Origin: Streptomyces sp. Ncost-T10-10d
Lineage (GTDB): Bacteria; Actinomycetota; Actinomycetes; Streptomycetales; Streptomycetaceae
Assembly (NCBI RefSeq): GCF_900091955.1
Contig: NZ_FMDF01000109.1
Coordinates: forward strand, 1 to 64,000
Length of the DNA stretch: 64,000 bases
Direction: 5' to 3'
Part shown: in pieces, positions 35,247 through 43,448 of the stretch
Position numbering within the stretch: the first letter of the stretch is position 1
How the letters are laid out: every line of letters begins with the position of its first letter
The notes under the pieces: model-generated
The model's input: only the letters and a program-made list of their open reading frames with translations
The model's database searches: none
Told to the model about the DNA's origin: nothing
Made by a program: the position numbers and the translations under genes

Positions 35247-36488
35247 TCAGGCAGCGGGCGGGTGGTCCGGGAAGGGGACCGCATAGCGCGGGTCCCGGTT
35301 CGCGGTGATGCGGGCGTGGCGCAGGAGCTCACGGATGATGCCCGCGTTGCCCATCGCCCAGCCGGTGGCGGGGGCGAGGTCACTGGGCGTTTCGCGGTGT
35401 TCGAAGTTGGACCAGCGGATGCCGTTGGCATCGGTCGTCGCGCGGGCCGCGAGGTCGGCGACGAGGACGTCGGCGAAGTCCTGGCCGTCGCCGCATTCGA
35501 CCTGGCGGTCGCAGGCGAGGGCGAGGACGCCGGCGGTGCCGCAGCAGCGGCCGTTGTTGTCCCAGAAGCCGGGGCGGATCCGTCGTGGGATGCCGGAGTT
35601 GACCACGGTGTGCCAGCAGCGGTCGGCGAGGGCGGGCCAGGCGGGGTCGTCGGGCAGGATGTGGCTCAGGAAGCGAAACGCCTGGGCGTCGCCGGCCGTG
35701 CCGTGGCACCAGCCGTAGCTATGCCGTTCGATCTTCTCGTGTTGCTGTTGCGGGTCGGAGTGCGCGACAAGGAAGCCGTCCGGACCGGCTTCGTTGCGCG
35801 AGACCACGTCGGCGGCGCCGGCCAGTGCGAGGTCGATAAGGTCGGAGCGGTCGGCGGCCCGGCCGACGGCAGCGAGCGCGTAGACGATGCCGAGGGTGCC
35901 GTGCGACATGTGGTGCATGCGGGGGACCGCGCCGGCCCGGATCTCCCACTGGACGCCGGCAGCGGTGCGTTCGGCGGTGTGCGGGTAGCGGTCGACGGCC
36001 AGTTGGGCGAGGTCGAGATCGCCGCACTCCAGCGCGGCGAGCGCTACGCCGGCGTTGCCGACGATCAGTTCGAAGCAGTCGTTCCACCCTGCGCCGTCGT
36101 AGCGGGACCGCAGGACGTCCAGAGCACGGTCGGCGGACGCCCCCGCCGCGGTGTCGCCGAGCACACGGTGCACACCCCGCAGGGCGACAGCCATTCCGGC
36201 CACCCCCGTGTAGAGGCCGCTGGGCTCCCAGTCTTCGACCGCGTCAGCGACGCTGCGGGCACCGCGCAGGGCCGCGTCCGCGTACCGGTCGTCTGCGAAG
36301 TACCGCCATGCGTCGAGGAGGGTTGGCAGCACCCCCGAAGTCCCGCTGTACAGAATCGGCGTGACCTCGTCGTCGGCGAGGGTGTCCGGCCAGGCCAAGC
36401 CGTCGTCCACGTCCCGGGCAGCCTTCAGCAGCCACTCAAGGGCCCCAATGGCAAGCGACTCCGCGTTGTCCGGTGCACTGGTGATCAC
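35247..36488 (-). CDS. Orphan LanC-like protein (lanthionine synthetase C family)
   Basis: About 413 aa from GTG 36488; the start is uncertain. It is an all-helical toroid protein with repeated GxxG segments: ILYSGTSGVLPTLLDAWRYF, GLYTGVAGMAVAL, MSHGTLGIVYALAAVG. Zinc-site motifs are SYGWCHGTAGD (near residue 260) and GRCCGTAGVLALA (near 315). In LanC enzymes the second site is Cys-His; here it is Cys-Cys, giving a possible three-Cys ligand set. LanC proteins add Cys thiols to dehydroamino acids or, as LanCL, add glutathione. No dehydratase, precursor or protease gene is nearby, so a classical lantibiotic role is not supported. Confidence 0.85.
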   Translation of the reverse strand: MITSAPDNAESLAIGALEWLLKAARDVDDGLAWPDTLADDEVTPILYSGTSGVLPTLLDAWRYFADDRYADAALRGARSVADAVEDWEPSGLYTGVAGMAVALRGVHRVLGDTAAGASADRALDVLRSRYDGAGWNDCFELIVGNAGVALAALECGDLDLAQLAVDRYPHTAERTAAGVQWEIRAGAVPRMHHMSHGTLGIVYALAAVGRAADRSDLIDLALAGAADVVSRNEAGPDGFLVAHSDPQQQHEKIERHSYGWCHGTAGDAQAFRFLSHILPDDPAWPALADRCWHTVVNSGIPRRIRPGFWDNNGRCCGTAGVLALACDRQVECGDGQDFADVLVADLAARATTDANGIRWSNFEHRETPSDLAPATGWAMGNAGIIRELLRHARITANRDPRYAVPFPDHPPAA

Positions 36489-36661
36489 CGCCCTAGCGTT
36501 CCACAGAGTTGGGGTGCCCGACGACCCCCGGCAAGCGGCATTTCCCCACGCGCCCGCCGACCCACGGGCATCCGGGTCCACCCCGGCGCGGCCACGGCCG
36601 CGCTCGCCGTTTCGACAACGACCCCGGCCCCACGGTGCCGAAACGAGCCCGTCGCCGGACG

Positions 36662-37126
36662 TCAGCCGGTCTGGCGGGGCGCACCGGGCCGAATGGTCTT
36701 CACAGCGAGTACCGGGTCGAGAGGCTCTACGAGTTCCTTGGTGGCCACGGCCACGAGGCGCCCTGGGGCATCACCTTCCAGCAAAGCGCTCACGTACTCG
36801 ATGGCCTCCGCAGGCGACAGTACCGGCAGGCTCCGGCGCAGGGTCCGCACAGCGTGCATGCGTCCGTGTGCAGCGGCGACTGCGTGTATTGCGGCGTGCA
36901 GATCGTCCACTGCGGTGCGTACCGGTAGCCCGCGTATCCGGGCTCGATAGTCGGCCTCCCACTCTCCGGTTACCGCGGAGACGACGCCGATCCGGTGCAG
37001 TCCTCCGTCGACAGCCGCTGGGACTGCCGCGGCTGCGGGAACTCCTCCGGTCACCCGGAGAAGGACCACCTGTTCCGCATCCGGCCCGACGCCGACAACC
37101 AAGCCGCCGCCTGCCGCCTGAGCCAA
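36662..37126 (-). CDS. Hypothetical protein
   Basis: A possible 154-aa protein starting at TTG 37126 (weak support for the start). The C-terminal half looks like real protein: LRRSLPVLSPAEAIEYVSAL, then VAVATKELVEPLDPVLAVKT and IRPGAPRQ. The first half is Val/Gly-rich with no membrane segment. It lies 173 bp upstream of the LanC-like gene on the same strand and may belong with it. No family recognised; it could be a non-coding frame. Confidence 0.4.
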   Translation of the reverse strand: MAQAAGGGLVVGVGPDAEQVVLLRVTGGVPAAAAVPAAVDGGLHRIGVVSAVTGEWEADYRARIRGLPVRTAVDDLHAAIHAVAAAHGRMHAVRTLRRSLPVLSPAEAIEYVSALLEGDAPGRLVAVATKELVEPLDPVLAVKTIRPGAPRQTG

Positions 37127-37231
37127 GGCACGACAGTTGTCACATGAGCAGGCTGGTTGTCACACGGGGATGATTGATTCCCTCGGTGGGTGCGACTTTT
37201 CGTGTCCTGTCGCATTCAAGCAGGCGGATTC

Positions 37232-37552
37232 TCACTCGATCTCATTCGAGTTGGCAGATTCTTGCCGACCGGGTTCCGAGCGACGGACCCGTACAACGCC
37301 CTTGTCCAAGTCAACACCAAGTGGCGTCCCCTCCCCGACCCGGACATTCTTACGGAACCTCTCCTGCTCCATCGCCCGCTTCACTGCCTGCGCGGCTGGA
37401 GAGAACCCCTCTACCAGCGCGGAAGTACGCCCCTTCGTCTTGCGGTAGTAGATCCACCCACGGCACTCTGCCCACAGCAAAGCGCGATCCACCAAAATCA
37501 GGCAGACGCCGGCGGCAACGCCGACTGTCACCACAAACACAGCGCTTCTCAT
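37232..37552 (-). CDS. Small single-pass membrane protein
   Basis: About 106 aa from ATG 37552 (a TTG six codons upstream is possible). One hydrophobic segment (AVFVVTVGVAAGVCLILVDR) is followed by a cytoplasmic helical stretch WAECRGWIYYRKTKGRTSAL and VEGFSPAAQAVKRAMEQERF, and a short strand region (GVDLDKGVVRVRR). Codon use is less GC-biased than its neighbours. It is unrecognised; the order anchor plus basic tail fits a membrane-tethered accessory protein. Confidence 0.55.
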   Translation of the reverse strand: MRSAVFVVTVGVAAGVCLILVDRALLWAECRGWIYYRKTKGRTSALVEGFSPAAQAVKRAMEQERFRKNVRVGEGTPLGVDLDKGVVRVRRSEPGRQESANSNEIE

Positions 37553-37849
37553 ACCGCTGAAACGTAGCAACCCTCTGCCAAGTTACTCCAGCAGCCGGTA
37601 CGGCGGTACGATCAACGCAAATTCCTTCAAAGCCACGTCGTTTGGGAATACCTAGGGCCATCGCTCTCAAGCGATGTGGCAACCCGGCAGGTCAGCAGAC
37701 CGCTGTCTGGTAGATGCACTGCGACAGGACATTCCGAGATAGGTGACACCTGATCCTGGTGATTGGCACCGCCCTGAGAAACGCCGAAACCGTGCCGGAT
37801 TTCCGCTGTGCCCGTTCCCGCGGCCCGCACAGCGGTAGCGTCGGGTCCC

Positions 37850-38371
37850 GTGATCGTATGGCTCAACGGCACCCATGGCGCAGGCAAGACGACGACCAGT
37901 GCACTCGTACAGCAACTGATCCCGGATTCACGGGTGTTCGACGCCGAGAAGGTCGGTGAGACACTCATGGACATCACGCCGGGGCTGCCCGTGACGGACA
38001 ACTTCCAGCACTGGCCGCCGTGGCGGCCGCTCGTCGTCGAGACCGCCCGCCACGTACTCGACTACACCGGCGGCACTCTGGTGATCCCCATGACTGTCCT
38101 GGTCGAGCAGTACTGGCGCGAGATCAGCACGGGCCTCGCCCAACATGACATTCCAGTAAGGCACTTCGTCCTCCACGCCGACCAGGACACCCTCCGCGGC
38201 CGCATCGAGGGGGACACTGTTCTTGGTCCCTCCCCGTTCCGTCTCAAATACCTCGAGCCCTACGCCGAGGCGGCCCGCACGTGGCTGCACAGCGAGGCCG
38301 AGGTCGTCGACACCACGCACCTCACGCCCGCCCAGGCCGCCCTGCAGATCGCAGAGGCCGTCAAGGGTTGA
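37850..38371 (+). CDS. TmrB-like P-loop ATP-binding protein
   Basis: About 173 aa from GTG 37850, where the protein starts VIVWLNGTHGAGKTTTSALV exactly as TmrB-type proteins start; a GTG 14 codons upstream also exists. The P-loop is GTHGAGKT. SRVFDAEKVGETLMDI, DNFQHWPPWRPLVVE, GTLVIPMTVLVEQYW and VRHFVLHADQDTLRGRIEGD follow the same order as in Bacillus TmrB, an ATP-binding tunicamycin-resistance protein. The C-terminal membrane-associated helix of TmrB is reduced here. It may be a small kinase or resistance factor; the substrate is unknown. Confidence 0.8.
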   Translation: MIVWLNGTHGAGKTTTSALVQQLIPDSRVFDAEKVGETLMDITPGLPVTDNFQHWPPWRPLVVETARHVLDYTGGTLVIPMTVLVEQYWREISTGLAQHDIPVRHFVLHADQDTLRGRIEGDTVLGPSPFRLKYLEPYAEAARTWLHSEAEVVDTTHLTPAQAALQIAEAVKG

Positions 38372-38453
38372 GATGCGCCCGCCACACGAGAACAGCCGCA
38401 GGCGGTCCGGTCGTCCACCGGCAGTCGGCCCGGATGCCGACAGTGACGCCGCA

Positions 38454-39962
38454 TCAGGCGACCAGAGGCCGGTCCTGTGGGGCGATGGGCGCCGGGAGCA
38501 CCGTGGAGCCGCTCAGATAGCGGTCCGTTGCGGCCGCGGCGGACCGTCCCTCCGCGATGGCCCACACCACGAGGGACTGGCCACGTCCCGCGTCACCGGC
38601 GATGAAGACCCCGACGGTCCCGGTGCGGGCCGTCCGCTCGGCCGACTTTGCCGTTTCAGCAGCGTAGGCAGCATTCCGGGCGAAGTTTCCCCGGTCGTCC
38701 AGCGTGAGCCCGAGCTGCCGCATCAGGCCGGTGTCCCGTTCGGGACCGAAGAACCCGAGGGCGAGCAGGACCAGATCCGCCGGAATCACATGTTCCGTCT
38801 CCAGCCGCGGCCTTCTGCCCTTGGGCTCCACTTCCGCCAGGCGAAGCGCGCGTACTTGGTCGGACCGGTCCCCTTCGAAGCTGAGGGTGGCGGAGGCGAA
38901 AACTCTCGGATCCGTGCCCTCTCGTCCCCGGGCCTCTTCATGAGCATGGGATATCCGATAGACCTTCGGATACACGGGCCAGGGTTCGGTGTCCCGCCGG
39001 GTGTCACCGGGCTCCGGATTGATGTCCAACTGCACAACGGAGGCGGCGCCCTGTCGCAGGACGGTGCCCAGACAGTCCGAGCCGGTGTCCCCGCCACCGA
39101 TGATCACCACGTTTTTGCCCTCGGCAGTGACGACAGGCACGTCGTGGTCCCCCTCAGCGACCCTGTTGGCCAGGGTCAGGTAGTCCATGGCCTGGTGGAT
39201 GCCGTAGAGCTCACGGCCTGGGACGGGCAGTTCCCGTTGCCCCGTGGCTCCGACGGCGATCACAACCGCGTCGTGCCGCTCTGTGAGCTCGGTGGCGTCG
39301 AGATCGCTGCCGACGTCCACGCCCGTGCGGAACCTGGTGCCTTCAGCCCGCATCTGCTCGATGCGGCGGTCCAGGTGGCGCTTCTCCAACTTGAACGCGG
39401 GAATGCCGTAGCGCAGCAGCCCGCCGATGCGGTCGGCGCGCTCGTAGACCGCGACGGTGTGACCGACCCGGGTGAGTTGTTGTGCTGCCGCCAGTCCCGC
39501 CGGACCGGAGCCGATGACGGCGACGGTCTTGCCGCTGAGCCGCCCGGGCGGTTGCGGCGTCGCGTATCCGCGCGCCCAGATCTGGTCGGCGATCGCCTGT
39601 TCGACATTCTTGATCGTCACCGGATCGGCGTTGATGGTGAGCACGCAAGCGTCTTCGCACGGCGCCGGGCACAGTCGCCCGGTGAACTCCGGGAAGTTGT
39701 TCGTCGCGTGCAGCCGCTCGGCCGCTGCCCACCAGTCGCCCTTCCTCGCGTACGCGTTCCACTCGGGGATGAGGTTACCGAGCGGGCAGCCGCTGTGGCA
39801 GAACGGTATGCCGCAGTCCATACAACGCCCCGCCTGCTCGGACACGAGCGGAAGTCGCGCCTGCCCCGCGTAGACCTCGTTCCAGTCGCTCAGCCGCTCC
39901 TGGACAGGACGCGCCGGGACGGGCCGGCGGGGTGTCTTGAGGAAGCCGTAGGGGTCGGTCAT
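38454..39962 (-). CDS. gltD: Glutamate synthase (NADPH) small subunit
   Basis: About 502 aa from ATG 39962 (MTDPYGFLKTPRR). The N-terminal iron-sulfur Cys set reads CMDCGIPFCHSGCPLGNLIP and CPAPCEDACVL; the FAD motif is AVIGSGPAGLAAAQQLTRVG, the NADPH motif is VVIIGGGDTGSDCLG, and the last FAD motif is VFIAGDAGRGQSLVVWAIAE. It passes electrons from NADPH to the large subunit GltB, which makes two glutamates from glutamine and 2-oxoglutarate. No gltB is adjacent, which is unusual; this may be a second copy serving another flavoenzyme or a distant gltB. Confidence 0.92.
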   Translation of the reverse strand: MTDPYGFLKTPRRPVPARPVQERLSDWNEVYAGQARLPLVSEQAGRCMDCGIPFCHSGCPLGNLIPEWNAYARKGDWWAAAERLHATNNFPEFTGRLCPAPCEDACVLTINADPVTIKNVEQAIADQIWARGYATPQPPGRLSGKTVAVIGSGPAGLAAAQQLTRVGHTVAVYERADRIGGLLRYGIPAFKLEKRHLDRRIEQMRAEGTRFRTGVDVGSDLDATELTERHDAVVIAVGATGQRELPVPGRELYGIHQAMDYLTLANRVAEGDHDVPVVTAEGKNVVIIGGGDTGSDCLGTVLRQGAASVVQLDINPEPGDTRRDTEPWPVYPKVYRISHAHEEARGREGTDPRVFASATLSFEGDRSDQVRALRLAEVEPKGRRPRLETEHVIPADLVLLALGFFGPERDTGLMRQLGLTLDDRGNFARNAAYAAETAKSAERTARTGTVGVFIAGDAGRGQSLVVWAIAEGRSAAAATDRYLSGSTVLPAPIAPQDRPLVA

Positions 39963-40341
39963 GCGCCGCCTCCGTCGCTCACTCGCGGTACACAGGCATT
40001 GCAAGCGTACGCCTGCATATCACTACGACCACCTGCTCGGTGCAGCGGTTTCAGCGCATGCTGGGGGTGTCGCGGACACGTTGTCGATCACTCGTCGAAG
40101 GCGAGCCGAGCCGTTCTGCCGGCGGAGCGCACTCCTTCCGCTTCTGCCTTGCCCGGCTGTCGCCTGTACGGGTGGTGCATCCCTGGCCACGGTCGTAGCG
40201 TCGATTCAGGAACAACTGCGGAAAGAACGGCGCCACCGCCACGGACCAGTGCTTCTGGCGCGCAGACCGCAGCTCGCGGGGCGAGTGAGGCGTACCCGCC
40301 GGGTCGCCCGGGCTCAAAAGAGAGGCAGCTGGGGAGCTGAT
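39963..40341. other. Gene-free interval
   Basis: 379 bp between the divergent gltD and secreted-protein genes. It should hold both promoters, but no clear operator or hairpin was found. GGGGAG at about 40331 is the ribosome site of the secreted-protein gene. Confidence 0.4.
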
Positions 40342-40782
40342 ATGCAAAGAGACAAGTTCAGAGCAGCGGTCATGCTGTGCGCTGCCACGGTGCTCGCCGC
40401 AGCGGCAGTACCAGCGTCCGCATCCGCGGGGTCACCGGCAGCCACCCATACAGTGGCCGTCGACTGTTTCTCGAAGTCGCAAGTACGCCCCGGCGACTTC
40501 TTGCTCGCCTGTGGCGATGGCAACAACCACCTCATCGAACTTCGGTGGTCCACGTGGGGACACACGTCCGCCGTGGGCAGAGGACTCGACGCAGTGAATG
40601 ACTGTCAGCCCTTCTGCGCCGCGGGCAGGTTCCACTCCTACCCCGTCGTCGTCAGGCTCGACCGCCCGGACTCCTGGAAGAAGCACCCTGAGCTGAATCG
40701 CTTCACACGGCTGCAACTCACCTACACCGACGGCAGACCGTCGCAGACGCCACGGGACGTGACATACGAGCTCTGGGACTGA
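40342..40782 (+). CDS. Small secreted protein with four cysteines
   Basis: A 146-aa protein; ATG 40342 is supported by GGGGAG upstream. The signal peptide is MQRDKFRAAVMLCAATVLAA to about residue 30 (ASASAG). The mature part has four Cys (VDCFSKSQ, LLACGDGN, VNDCQPFCAAG), likely two disulfides, and Trp/His-rich segments (ELRWSTWGHTSAV). The layout resembles small secreted actinobacterial proteins of unknown function. No catalytic motif is visible. Confidence 0.75.
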   Translation: MQRDKFRAAVMLCAATVLAAAAVPASASAGSPAATHTVAVDCFSKSQVRPGDFLLACGDGNNHLIELRWSTWGHTSAVGRGLDAVNDCQPFCAAGRFHSYPVVVRLDRPDSWKKHPELNRFTRLQLTYTDGRPSQTPRDVTYELWD

Positions 40783-40885
40783 TGATCCTGACGCCCCTCG
40801 GTCCGCCTCGCCACCCTCGTGCCAGGTGCTTCTCCGGCGGGCGGCCACTCATAGGGTGGCGTGTGTGATCGTTCGCGAGGGCGCA

Positions 40886-42073
40886 GTGAACGCAGGCGAC
40901 AGCCTGCGGCCGGGCTACCCGGCTGCGGCAGCGGTATTCGCCATCGGGATGGCCGGGACCACCCTGCCCACACCGTTGTACGGGCTCTACCAGGAACAGA
41001 TCGGGTTCTCCGAGCTGATGGTGACCGTTGTGTTCGCCGTGTATGCCGTCGCGGTCATCACCGTGCTTCTGGTGGCGGGAAACTATTCCGACGAGGTTGG
41101 CCGCAGACCGGTGCTCCTGTGCGCCATGGCTCTGTCGGCCGCGAGTGCGGGTTGCTTCCTCCTGCAGAGCGGTCTGCCTCTGCTCTTCGCGGGGCGGCTG
41201 TTGTCCGGTTGCGCGGCCGGCTTGCTGAGCGGTGCGGCGACAGCGGCCGTCATCGAGCTGGCCGGTCCGGGGCAGAAGGCGCGGGCCGGGTTCGCCGCCA
41301 CCGCGGCGAACATGGGTGGTCTGGGCTGCGGGCCGCTGCTCTCCGGCCTCCTCGCGCAGTACACGCCCTGGCCGCTGATGCTGCCGTTCTGGGTCCACCT
41401 GGGGCTGGTGGCTGTGGCCTGTGGGATCACCTGGTTCCTGCCGGAGACCGTGGCGGAGCCGAAGAGATGGCCTCCTCTGACGCCGCAGGGGATCACGGTG
41501 CCTCCCGAGGTGAAGGGCGTGTTCACACCCGCCTCGCTGGCGGCGTTCGCCGGCTTTGCACTTCTCGGGCTGTTCACGGCGGTCGCGCCGAGTTTCGCCT
41601 CGCAGACGCTGGGGGTGCGCAACCTGGCCGTTTCGGGCGCCGTCGTGTTCTCCGTGTTCCTCGCTTCGACCGTCGGGCAGTCCTTGACACAACGGATCAG
41701 GGCACGCCTCGCGCTCCCTGTGGGGTGCGCCATCCTCGTCGTGGGCCTGCTGCTTGTGGCGTCATCGCTGATCGCCGAATCCATGTTCCTGCTCGTCCTG
41801 GGTGCCCTGTGCGGCGGCGCCGGCCAGGGACTGGCCTTTCGCGCGGCACTCACCCTGGTCAGCGGCGCGGCCCCGGCACGGCACCGTGGCGGCACGATTT
41901 CGGCGTTCTTCGTCGTCGCCTACGCCGGGATCTCGGTACCGGTGGTGGGGGTCGGTGCCATGGCCACATGGCTCGGGCTCCGCCAAGCCGGGCTGATCTT
42001 CGCGGGCTGTGTGATGCTGCTGGCGGCAGGCGCGGGAACGTACGCTGCGCGCAGGCCGCCGACGGCAGCGTAA
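40886..42073 (+). CDS. MFS transporter
   Basis: About 395 aa from GTG 40886 (GAGG six bases upstream; GTG 40865 is possible). About 12 hydrophobic segments are visible. The MFS loop 2-3 motif is NYSDEVGRRPVLLCAM and the first helix is AAAAVFAIGMAGTTLPTPLY. The N-half ends in a Pro-rich central loop (PETVAEPKRWPPLTPQGITV). It exports or imports a small molecule by proton exchange. It is convergent with the P450 microcluster and could export its product, which is inference. Confidence 0.88.
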   Translation: MNAGDSLRPGYPAAAAVFAIGMAGTTLPTPLYGLYQEQIGFSELMVTVVFAVYAVAVITVLLVAGNYSDEVGRRPVLLCAMALSAASAGCFLLQSGLPLLFAGRLLSGCAAGLLSGAATAAVIELAGPGQKARAGFAATAANMGGLGCGPLLSGLLAQYTPWPLMLPFWVHLGLVAVACGITWFLPETVAEPKRWPPLTPQGITVPPEVKGVFTPASLAAFAGFALLGLFTAVAPSFASQTLGVRNLAVSGAVVFSVFLASTVGQSLTQRIRARLALPVGCAILVVGLLLVASSLIAESMFLLVLGALCGGAGQGLAFRAALTLVSGAAPARHRGGTISAFFVVAYAGISVPVVGVGAMATWLGLRQAGLIFAGCVMLLAAGAGTYAARRPPTAA

Positions 42074-42140
42074 ATGATCACGACGCCGGTCGGGATGTCG
42101 GACAACAGCCACCGCATCCGGAATCGATGCCCCGAGGCGG

Positions 42141-42172
42141 CCGGGCCGCCCCGGGTCTCCGAGGCGGCCCGG
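42141..42172. terminator. Bidirectional hairpin between MFS and P450 genes
   Basis: CCGGGCCGCC (42141-42150) and GGCGGCCCGG (42163-42172) form a perfect 10-bp stem with a 12-base loop in the gap where the two genes converge, so it can end transcription from either side. Confidence 0.6.
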
Positions 42173-42203
42173 ACAGGATGCCGCTGTCTTCCCCCGCTGT
42201 GGG

Positions 42204-43448
42204 TCACGGTACGGCAGGCTTGAGCACGACAGGCAGTTCCGCGAGGCCGCGGAAAGCCGGGAACGGAACCTCCATCCAGGGCGCCTCACGCGCGGGGTCC
42301 GCCAGAGCCGCCCTCGGGAAACGGCTGAACAGACCCGTGAGAGCGAGTTGCACCTCCAGTCTGGCCAGAGGCGCTCCGAGGCAGTAGTGGATGCCGTACC
42401 CGAACCCCAGATGGGCACTTTGCGCATTCGCCGGCCGCTTCACATCGAACTCGTCCGGGGAGTCGAATTTCAGCGGGTCGCGGTTGGCCGAACTGAGCGC
42501 GATCTGAACCAGGGAGCCCTTCGGAATCCGCGTTCCGGCGATCTCCACGTCCTCGGCCGCGAAGCGGAACGTCGCGCTCTCCACCGAGCCCTCGAAGCGC
42601 ACCAGTTCTTCCACCGTCTGTCCGACCAGCTCCGGGTTCTCCTGCACGGCGCGCAGCTGCGCAGGATGGGTGAGGAGATGGTGGATGGAGTTGCCGATGA
42701 GGTAGGCGGTCGTCTTGTGCCCCGCGAACATCAGCAGAAACGCGGTCGAGATCAGCTCCTGCTCGGTGAGCCCGCCCTTTTCGTCCTGGGCCGCGGTGAG
42801 CGCGCTGAGCAGGTCCTCACCCGGGTGGCTGCGCTTGCGCGAGAGGAGATCCGCGAAGTACGCGTGCAGGTCCTCTTCCGCCTTCTGCTGGGCCTGCTTG
42901 GATTCCTTGCTGAATCCTGTCTGCGCCACCGTGATGGACAGGCGTTGCAGCTCCGACCGTTCGTCCGGCGGCACGCCGAGCAGTTCACAGATCACGATGA
43001 TCGGCAGCGGGAACGCGAACGCGGTCAGCAGGTCGACCGGTTCGCGGGTCGCACAGTTGTCCAGCAGCGTGTCGACGATGTCCTGGATCCGCGGCCGCAG
43101 AGAGTCCACGCGACGCGGGGTGAACGTGGAGCTGACGAGTCTGCGCAGCCGGGTGTGCTTGGGCGGGTCGGAGTTGAGCATGTGGTCGTCCAGAGCCACG
43201 GACGAGTCACCGAAGATCCTCCGGTAGGCGTCCATGGCCCCGTACATGTCCTTGCTGAGCCGCGGATCCGCCAGGGCCGCTCTCGCGTCCTTGTACCGCG
43301 TGATCAGGTACGTGTCGACGCCGTGCGGCGGCCGCATGGGGCAGACGGGTGCCTTGTCCCTGAGGCTCGCGTAGACCGGGTGCGGGTTCCGTCGGAACTC
43401 GGGGGTGCACCGCTCGGCTGCGGCGACCGGATCGTCCACGGTGGTCAC
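42204..43448 (-). CDS. Cytochrome P450 with altered I-helix motif
   Basis: About 414 aa from GTG 43448, overlapping the amidohydrolase stop (GTGA). Heme-binding Cys is in LGFGYGIHYCLGAPLARLE (near residue 355), ExxR is in VEELVRFEG, and the C-helix stretch is DDHMLNSDPPKHTRLRRLV. The I-helix reads LLMFAGHKTTAYLIGNS. The usual acidic residue of AGx(D/E)T is Lys here, which removes half of the acid-alcohol proton relay and may change chemistry or slow oxygen activation. It is the last gene of a four-gene coupled cluster and probably oxidises a biosynthetic intermediate using host ferredoxins. Confidence 0.92.
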   Translation of the reverse strand: MTTVDDPVAAAERCTPEFRRNPHPVYASLRDKAPVCPMRPPHGVDTYLITRYKDARAALADPRLSKDMYGAMDAYRRIFGDSSVALDDHMLNSDPPKHTRLRRLVSSTFTPRRVDSLRPRIQDIVDTLLDNCATREPVDLLTAFAFPLPIIVICELLGVPPDERSELQRLSITVAQTGFSKESKQAQQKAEEDLHAYFADLLSRKRSHPGEDLLSALTAAQDEKGGLTEQELISTAFLLMFAGHKTTAYLIGNSIHHLLTHPAQLRAVQENPELVGQTVEELVRFEGSVESATFRFAAEDVEIAGTRIPKGSLVQIALSSANRDPLKFDSPDEFDVKRPANAQSAHLGFGYGIHYCLGAPLARLEVQLALTGLFSRFPRAALADPAREAPWMEVPFPAFRGLAELPVVLKPAVP

